Shown here piece by piece: positions 55,701 to 64,000 of a stretch of DNA of 64,000 bases; the stretch's first letter is position 1, and every line of letters begins with the position of its first letter. The DNA is from Pseudocercospora fijiensis CIRAD86 (Eukaryota > Ascomycota > Dothideomycetes > Mycosphaerellales > Mycosphaerellaceae), in NCBI RefSeq assembly GCF_000340215.1, contig NW_006921535.1, positions 5,139,528-5,203,527 of the forward strand, written 5' to 3'. A program made the translations under genes and the position numbers. The notes beneath the pieces are model-generated. The model had not been told where the DNA came from. It did not search any database and worked only from the letters and a program-made list of their open reading frames with translations.

Positions 55701-58700
55701 TTAGCATAGAAGAGAGTTAGACAATTAATAAAGCATAGTAAAGCCTAAGTAGTATAGCTAAGAAGGTAGCGTTAATCTCTCTATAGTTTAAAGACATTAA
55801 GACTAAGGAAAGAAGAATTTAGCAACTTCTAGCAGCCTTTCTAGAATTATTTAGTACTATTAGGGATAGGATTAACCTAAGGCAGGACCTTAGCCTATAG
55901 GATATTCTTAGTATCCTAAGAGAAAAATAAGAACAAATAACAAGCTAAGAGACAGCTATGTTTGCTAGGAAAAGGAACTAGGTAGGAAGCAGCAAAGACA
56001 TTACTTGCTTCCTATATAGAGGAACATACTAGATTAAAGAGTACCTTAGCCTAGACAAGGCAAAAGCGGCTATTAAGCTAAGGCAAAGCTATAGAGTAGC
56101 AAAGAAACAATCCCTATCTAGAGCTAGGAGAGGATCTTTACTTAATAAAGAATAATTAAAAGAGATAGTAAAGAAACTAAGCCTAAAAATATAATCCCTA
56201 GAAAAGAAATCTAGGAAACTATCTTCTAAGAAAGCCTATATAGCGCAAGATATAGAAGCATCCTCTAAATTATCTCCTCCTTCTAAGGAAGAAGATGTAA
56301 ATAAGGTAGCTTATTTAACTATTAAAGCAAAAAGCAAGTATAAGCTATGTAAATAGCTGCTTAACTCTTATACTTCTACCTATATAACTAACTAAGAATT
56401 TACTCTTTAGAGACCTAAAGCCTCTTAAAAGGAAAAAGTAGATTAAGGTTAGAGGTAGTTACTTAATAGCTACATATATTAGGAGTATAGTAATAGGTAG
56501 AAGGAAAGGCAAACAGATTGTATTAAAGAGTACTCTCTTTGTACCTAGGCTTAGAGTTAATCTTGTTTCTTAGAACTAATTTAGCAAGCAGTTTAGTATT
56601 TAACTACTAAGATTTATACTATACTTACCTAATAGAAAGCTAGTTGTCTAGACAAGGCTTTCTAGAGGAGTTCTATTTATTAAAGAAATTAGCTAAAACC
56701 TAGATAAACTTGCATATATATACATTCCCTAAGATTTAGTAAATAGTAATGCCTATACCTTTATAGCCTAAACTAACTAGGATTAGTAGAAGCTATAGCA
56801 TAGAAGAGTTAGACACTTTAGAGAAGGACTATTAAAAGACCTTTACAAAGTTACTAATCTAAAGGAAAAAATTCCTATTCCTACAAAGCATTAGCTCTAT
56901 AGAGTATGTTCTTTAGCTAAAATAAAGAAATATAGAGGAAAGAAGACTAAGAGAAAACTAGCTAGGTTATCTCTTGTTTTAATAGATATCTATAGACTAT
57001 TACCTATCTTAAGGCTAGGCTTTAAGTAGTAGCTTAAGATTGTTAACAACTTCTCGAGAAAGAAGTAGACAAGTCTACTAAGATTAAGAGAAGATATAGC
57101 AACTATACTATAGGAATAGAAGAAGAAAGCTAAGCTTTAATTAGGGAACTAGCTTTAGGTGGTAAGGAGTAATAGAGCAAGGGAATTGCTTGTATTACTA
57201 AAGTAGTAGGAGAAGGAATCTAGAATTTCCTATTACATAACTAAAGCATATAACTTAATCTAAAATAGAGTTGTAGAAAGGTTAATTTAGACATCTAAAG
57301 AACATATTAGAGCAATGCTTAAAGACTTAAATATGCTAATTAAGTTCTAGCTAGAAGCATTAGATGCTTATATAGTTATAAAAAATACCCTTCTAAATAG
57401 GCTAGATATTAATAGATTTAAGGTTTTACCTAAAGAGGCCTTTACTAGGAAGAGACCTTCTATATTACAGTTTAGGGTTTAGGGATATAGAGCAGTTGTA
57501 TACATAGATGCTAAGTTATAGCTAGCTAGGATAAGATTAGACAAGCTTATAAACAGAGGCAAAGATGCTATGTTTATTAGGTATATACCTAATATATCTA
57601 AGATGTAGTAGTTCTAGAAGCCTAATATAAAAGCTGTAAGAAGTTATAACAATGCTATCTAGTTTAAGAATAAGAAAGGAGGGGATATAGCTTTAAATAT
57701 TCCTAGACTTAACTAGCTAAGCCGAGCTCTAGCAAGAAACCTAGTTAGTAGGCTAGTAAGGAAGGAGAAACTAGATTATCTAAAGCTACTACAAGTTTAA
57801 CTACCTCTACTACTAAAGGACATTAACTAGTATTAGGTAACAGCTAATCTAGAAGAAGAAAACAAAAATAATAATAAACAGTAGGCTCTAAATTAGAGCT
57901 AAGAAGAACCCCTACTATATAATATAGAAGTTACCTTCTAGGGAGGTAACTTATAAAACTAGAATGCCTATACTTAGGAGAAGAACTTAAAGAGAAGAAG
58001 ATTAATTTCTAATAAAGAGTCTAGAGAAGAAAGAACATACAGCATAATTATAAGATTAACTATACAAAAGAGACTAAGAGAATTAAATAATAAGTTGCTA
58101 GATGCAAATTATTATAAGGCTTTCTTCTATATAATAAAGGACCTAGACCTAAGTATAGAATAGATAGATAAACTTCTAGAATGTGTTTGTAAGGTTGCAT
58201 TCTCTACTTTTACACTAGGGATTGTATAAAGATAGGAGGTTCTAATTCTAAGAACCTACTAAGAGGCAATACAAGATCCGAAATAGAGTTACATATAGGA
58301 AGAGGCAATCTAGAAGGAACTAGTTATACTTAGAAGTAATTATACCTAGAACTAGGTAGTTCTACTAAAGGGAGCAAACCTAGTTACCTTAAAGTAGGTA
58401 TTTAATATAAAAAGACTAATTAGTAGAGCTATTAACAAGTCTAAAGCGAGACTAGTTGCAAGAGTCTTCTCTTAGAAATATAGTATTAATTTCTAGGAGA
58501 CATTTATACTAATAAATAGGCATAATACACTTAGAGTGTTTATAGCTACTATATATAAGAAAAGCCTAGAACTGTACTAAGTAGATATAAACAATGCATT
58601 TACTAAGAGTACCCTATAAGAAGACATCTTTATAATACCCCTACTAGGTATAGAAATTCCCCTAGGTATAGCTCTAAAAATCCTAAGGAGCTTGTATAGC

Positions 58701-59190
58701 CTAAAGCAAGTAGTAAGAGACTAGAACAAACTATATATCTTAAAGCTAGAGAAGTTAGGATTCTCTTAGTTAGAGGTAGACCTATACTTACTTATCTATA
58801 GAGGAAGGAACCTACTAGTCCTAACTTATATTAATAACATTCCTATTATAGTACTAAAGCTAGAAGATGTTCTTTAGTTTAAGAAAGAACTAGGCAAGGT
58901 GTTTAGAATTAAAGACTTAAGTAAACTAACTAAAATTCTTAGGATAAAGCTTACTAGAGATAGAAAGAATAGCACTCTAAAGCTAGACTAAGAATACTAT
59001 ATCTAGGAAAACCTTATAAAGTTTAGAATAACTAAAGAGATAGCCTACCTAATCTTGTTACTATTAGACAACTATAAAAGTCTAAGGAAATCTAACTTAG
59101 ATAAAGAAAGATATAATAAGACTAAGTACTAGAGCTAAACTAGTACATAGATGTAGCTAATAATAATAATAAGACCTAACATTGCTTTTA
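55701..59190 (+). mobile_element. Ty1/copia retrotransposon remnant, heavily RIP-mutated
   Basis: Plus-strand frames broken by TAG/TAA show copia order. A GAG-pre-integrase block (EGLLKDLYKVTNLKEKIPIP, then CSLAKIKKYRGKK) lies at 56,820-56,950. Integrase C-terminal text at 57,240-57,420 includes ERLI, EHIRAMLKDLNMLIKF and EALDAYIVIKNTLLNRLDIN. Reverse transcriptase at 58,450-58,900 includes INRHNTLRVFIATIYKKSLE, VDINNAFTKSTL, LRSLYSLKQVVRD and LVLTYINNIPI, where Y-V-D-D is expected. The RNase H region is cut off near 59,190 where unrelated sequence begins. No LTR pair was found, so the copy is probably truncated. Confidence 0.85.
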
Positions 59191-59199
59191 CCTTTAGAA

Positions 59200-61715
59200 G
59201 ACTTAGATTATATATATTAGCATATCCGATAGGACTAATAAGCGATTATAGACGGCGACTCGGGCAGTCTATATAGGAGCAGAAGATGAAACCGCAATTT
59301 AATGCCCCCCTTTTCGTAGGGTAAATAAGCACGAAGACGCGTATAGTCTAATATATACTACGTTAGATTCGCAACAATACTACTACTCGTTGTAGTATAC
59401 TTAGGATAGGTCGCAACTACGAAGAAGATAAATACAGAACTAAGTCGTTATCTAACTCGATAGAGTCGGATAGGGATACTAGATTCGAAAGAGAAAACAG
59501 GGAGGAGACTCGTTTATATATAGCGACTAGTATTAGATCGAAATTCATAAAGGTAACGTATACTAGAGCACGGTAACAGAGGACTAACGTAACTAGTATA
59601 AGGGCAATAATATCAAAGATCCGGCAAGGCTAAAACGGAAGCATAGCGACGACGGGGCGGATTAGAGCGACGATATAAAGCTATTAAAACGACGTAAGAA
59701 GCGAGACAAAGGCTTAACGACTTCTAGTAAAGAACGTTTAAATCGAAAGAAGGGCTTACTCGAAGCAAGGGAGCAAATCTTATATAACGAGACGCGTCGT
59801 AAACTATTCGCTATTACATTAACTAAAGCCCGAGGATGTAAGACGATGTTTCCTACTACCTAAACCCTAGTATAGGTAGACGAAACAATTAAGGAGGTAT
59901 ATAGTAAAAACTACGATCGATTACTAGCTTTACGTACAATAGTGCTATAGCTAGGTAGCTATATACCGTCGAGAGACGTAGTCTAAGCAGTCGGTAGAGA
60001 TCCCGATATAATAGCATCGAGACTAATGTTAGAATAGTTGCGAGAAGCTATACGAAAGGAGCGAGGCTATATTAATACCTATATCCGATCGACCTTAATA
60101 AACTAAGCACCGATCGCAATAACCGACACTCTAAAAAGGATAGTATACGCTAAGAGGATGCTCGACAACCAAATCTTCGAGTACTACGACGAGAAACTAG
60201 TAAGACCCTCTCTAAAATAGTATAGTTACTAGATAATAGCTAACGGTCGACATATACTACGCGCTACCTTAGTAAGCTTATATACAAATGTCTAGCGGGT
60301 ATACTACTCCGGCAGGATCGGCGAGGCTAGAAGACATATATTAAACAGTACTACTACAAAGTTACCCCTTTTATAATATTATCTACCGCTACGGTACTCG
60401 GTAGAATACTAACCGGATAGTCGATAGAGTCGCATTTAACTAAAGTTAGAGGTAAAGCGATCTAGCTAGCCCTAGATTACAAGTTAATATACTAGCCGTT
60501 CCTAGATCGGATAACTACGTAGAATGCGACGGATTAAGCTGCTCGTAACCTTTAGTTATCGAAAGCGTAGAAGATATACGTACAGTATATAGGCAGAGCA
60601 TAGAATACCCCTAAATTATTAATAAATAACTTCGAGAGCGTACGTAACGACATCGATACACTTGTAGTAATCGACGTCGTTTTAGATTCCGACGATAAAG
60701 GCGGATCGATCGAGCGCTATAGTAAGAGTAGTCTACGAGCGCTGTGTTTCTCTTACCTACTAATATAATCGACAGGTCCTAAAGCGTCTACTAGGCAACA
60801 ATTAAGTAAACAACTTAAAGCTAGCGATAATGCGATAGATAGGTTAGCGGAGGCGGAGGCCCTACCTAAGAAAAACGATATTAAACTACCTATACTATAG
60901 AGCAGTTTCTAAGCGATAGATTAGGAGCCGACGGAGGCTACTAATCCGTTTGCTTCGGTACGGAGAGGCGACGGCACAAGTGTAACCGAGATAATAGAAT
61001 ATAATAGAACCGAAGACAATTAATACTAAAGGTATAGATATACCGCGGTAATAGCAATAGGGAAGGATTGCGCGCTAATTACTATAAGAATAGCAGGTAT
61101 TCTAACTAGTCTTATATAATAGATAAGACTTTATTCGCGGCGGTAAGTAATCGCGTTAGGGATATATTAAGGCTAGAAGAGGGGGAGTAGATATAGTAGG
61201 CGGATATAGAGGCGGACGGCGGCAAAGTTAAGGAGATAGCATTTAACGAGGAGACGTAGGATCGAAGAATTAGGAGATATATAGTAAAAGAGAAGAAGAA
61301 GTCGAAAGGAAATAAACGAAAGAAGGTAGAGGTATATCGCTTTAATATAGCTATAGAGGACGAATAGAATACATTCTTATTAACCGTAATAAATAGATGC
61401 TCTATATAATATAACGAAATCTATTAATACTATACGAGTCGGTCGCTAAGTCGGTACTAACTTAGTATACGTAGTAGACGTATATAAATACTAGTAGTTA
61501 CCCGAGTATACGTATAAACGTTAGATGTTAGTAGAAGCAACAATCGTATAATATACAGATCCGATAGAAAATGTAATTTAAATACTAGTACTAGTACCTA
61601 CGACGAGTCGAGCCCGACTCGATATACAAGTCGGATAGTAAAGAATAAAATTCTTACTACGATTAGATTTGCTAGAATTTCTAGATCGCGACGATCCTGT
61701 TAGACAAGATCTTTA
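59200..61715 (+). other. Degraded coding-like region, family unknown
   Basis: A long plus-strand frame from about 59,600 reads as protein with RIP stops: KRKHSDDGAD, KKRDKGLTTSSKERLNRKKG, EAIRKERGYINTYIRSTLIN and YDEKLVRPSLK, then other frames. A Gly/Arg/Asn-rich part near 61,040 and a Lys-rich part near 61,280 could suit a gag-like protein. No zinc knuckle, RT or transposase motif is seen. Confidence 0.3.
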
Positions 61716-61790
61716 ACGTACGATCCTAAGGATCCTAAGGATCCTAAGGATCCTAAGCGATCCTATCGATAGGATCGTCGCGATCGGTAA
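61716..61790. repeat. Short tandem repeat of GATCCTAAG
   Basis: Four units of GATCCTAAG followed by GATCCTATCGATAGGATCGT, a palindrome centred on ATCGAT. The array and palindrome together can form a hairpin. Confidence 0.75.
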
Positions 61791-62149
61791 AAAAGTTTCC
61801 GTAATAGCGTAACAAGTATACGAGGCGTATAACTGTAGCTATCTATATTATAGCAACATTAAACAAGTATTATAAAGAAGTATTACTACCGATATAGCCG
61901 AAGGGTCGAAGCTTTAGTAGAAGCGCGGCGCGATAATATTCGGTTAGGAAGATATACCTCTACTAGGCGGTACCCCTAAAACGCCTCCGTCCGGCTAGGT
62001 AACGATATCGCTATAGCGCGGCGAAGACCCTAAAGGAATAGAACAAGACAACGAAGTAGAGAATAGAGAGAATTCTAAGGTAATAGAAATAGATAGAGAA
62101 GATAGCAATAATAACTATAAGGGAAATAGAGGACGGGAGCCTATTCCCG

Positions 62150-64000
62150 AGAATAAAGAGAATAAGAATAAAGAGAATAAGAATAAAGAGAATAAAAACG
62201 AAGAAAATGAAAATATAAAAACTAATAATAAGGAAGGGGAGCCTATTCCTAGAACTAAGAATAAGGATACTACTAGAAATAGGGGAAATCCCGAGGATAG
62301 TTAATCTGCTACTCTAAATAATAGGAGAGCAGTAGCAAGGCAGGCTATGCCTACTAATAGGGAAGAGTAAGGATAGGATAACGACGAGGCTAAGAAAGAG
62401 GTTTCCGATAACGGCGGAGAAGAAAAGTAGGGTTAGTAGGCTACTAAGAGATAGGCGCCTAAGACGAAGCGTTTTGTTGTCGCACTACTTAAGCCGGGCG
62501 AAATCCTACGTATACCGTACCTAGACAAGGTGCCGAGGTTTTCTAATATACTTACGTATATCGATAGGGCTAGGTATAAGGCTAACGCCGTCTCGGACGT
62601 ACTAGGCATACTAGTACGTTCTATTAACAGTATAATACGGCGCGAACACAAACTCCTATACAAGATTGCAACGAATAGTAGGCCGGAAAAGGCTTTAGTA
62701 CTATAGTTACCCGTAGCTCCTATCTACGCCGAGCGGTATACGGCTTTCGGTACTCCTCGAATCGAGTATACGCTTACACCTTAGGTCTATAAGACGATTA
62801 GCGCCTTAGGCAATCGCCTATATTATACCTTAGAGACTAGCTATAACGCCGACGCGCCGTACTATTACGACACTTACGATTAGTAGGGTCGCGAACGCCT
62901 CGACCTCTACGAGCAAAAGCTTCGTAACGGTATAGAGACTAAAGCTAGACGCTAGGTCTATCGCAAGGAAGCGAAAGAAGAAAGCCTTAGGGACGATAGC
63001 TATACCGCCTTATAGGTCGAATTAGAGACAGAGGGCGAGCGCGCTATACGTCTCGCCGATATTAAGAAGGCCTTAAAAGCTAAGCTCGACTAGTATAAGA
63101 GGAAGTTTAAGAAAAAGGATAATAAGGGCCGCGATATATATAGTAACTGCCTCTAGCCGGACCTCGCCTCTTTTAAGGACGAGTACGATTTCGATACTAA
63201 CGAAAATAAGCCTACTAAAGCTAGAAAGAAGGCTATTCTCGGCGCGCGCGTAGTATTGCGAGCTAATTAGCTTATCGATATACTACCTAACGGACTAGCG
63301 GTATACCTCTTAGGGGTCTAGCTATCGTATTTCGACCTTAACGAGTTTAAGATAGCGCTCGTCGACCTAGACGCTATATACGGTTCTAAGAAGTACGTAA
63401 ATTAGCAATACGCCCTTCCTAGCGAATAGCCTAGGGCGATCTAGAAGAGTACGGGCGAAATCTACCCTCCTAAATAGATAAGGAAAGGGTAGAGCGGACT
63501 AAGGAACCCTTACTATAGTGCTAACATACGCTTACTCGAGTAGGCGACCGCGGGTAATAAGCTACTCTACGATATTAACGAAGACGGCTTCTCTACGGAT
63601 AACTCGATTATATACGCCTCTAAGGCTCTAGAGGATTTTACTATACCGGACTACGCTATCCTAAAATACGAGCGCGACAGTTTTGCTTATATAACAGCTT
63701 TTTAGAAGACTTACTAAGGCTAAATAACGCCTCTAGCCGTCGCCTACTACGCGTTAGTATACTAAGTTACAAAGGGAGCGTACTATCTCGCAAGCTACCT
63801 AGAGGCAGCGAGTTATTTCGCCGGACTAATCGCCGATATAGTCGAGCGCTATAAGAAAGACCTAAGATAGAAAATTGCCGCCGACCTCGAGTCTATTCTC
63901 GATATCTTCCCTAAACCCTTCCTAGCGCTAGTCCTTTAGGGCGAGCAGCTAAAGATATAGCGCTTAATATATATATAGCTAATCGTAGTACTAGTAGACG
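62150..64000 (+). pseudogene. Long degraded ORF of unknown family, runs off the window
   Basis: A single plus-strand frame holds for about 1.85 kb when TAG/TAA are read through. It opens with Asn/Lys/Glu repeats (ENKNKENKNKENKN at 62,155-62,205), then KRFVVALLKPGEILRIPYLD, KVPRFSNILTYIDRARYK, YYDTYD, RLDLYEQKLRNGIETKARRQ, ARVVLRAN, LNEFKIALVDLDAIYGSKKY and ASKALEDFTIPDYAIL. No frameshift is evident, so the protein was long and the damage is nearly pure RIP. I do not recognise it. It could be a structural protein of an undescribed transposon or a duplicated host gene. Confidence 0.45.

Overview
The window reads as a filamentous ascomycete (Pezizomycotina) chromosome crossing abruptly from a gene-bearing segment (about 1-5,286) into a transposon graveyard of almost 59 kb. 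Evidence: a short GT-AG intron with a CTGAC branch point, a fungal NtaA-type flavin monooxygenase, fungal transposon families, and a strong repeat-induced point mutation (RIP) signature. From about 5.3 kb onward CpA and TpG are scarce, TpA is abundant, and long protein-like frames are broken almost only by TAG/TAA (from CAG, CAA, TGG), while CpG and CpC survive. A plant-associated Dothideomycete is plausible but not shown.

Layout. 1.48-3.04 kb: an NtaA/SnaA/DszA-family monooxygenase with a clean intron and three single-base frameshifts. 3.25-3.51 kb: Tc1/mariner-type inverted repeats around a 100-N assembly gap. 4.19-4.52 kb: fragment of a DD34E transposase. 4,888-5,286: a 132-aa secreted protein with 12 cysteines (candidate effector) whose last three codons and stop lie inside a MULE transposon (5,275-8,546, TSD CTGATTGT). 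Directly after it is one end of a PIF/Harbinger-like element; the matching inverted end lies 42 kb away at 50,981, both flanked by TTA. Inside are a Myb/SANT-like ORF and a HARBI1-type nuclease, separated by a block with a DUF6589-like ORF, a minisatellite field and a RecQ-like helicase.

A Helitron (minus strand, about 23-48 kb) is interrupted by a hAT element (25,352-42,111, TSD ATACTATC), itself interrupted by a Ty3/gypsy chromovirus (31,173-38,325, 197-bp LTRs, TSD ATAAG). Both host reading frames continue across the insertions when they are skipped. Insertion order is therefore Helitron, then hAT, then gypsy.

The hAT carries more than its transposase: a histone H3-like histone-fold ORF, a lysine-rich protein with 9-residue repeats resembling an H3 tail, plus-strand ORFs, a tRNA-like segment, and several intron-like segments sharing a GCCGGC-containing motif. 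This transposon-borne histone-like cargo with repeated introns is the most unusual system here.

51-64 kb holds a degraded kinase-like ORF, a Ty1/copia remnant, and long degraded ORFs I cannot name. Almost every ORF after 5.3 kb is a pseudogene. I found no rRNA, confident tRNA, CRISPR array or telomeric repeat. Coordinates of degraded genes are approximate, because they come from reading frames by eye.
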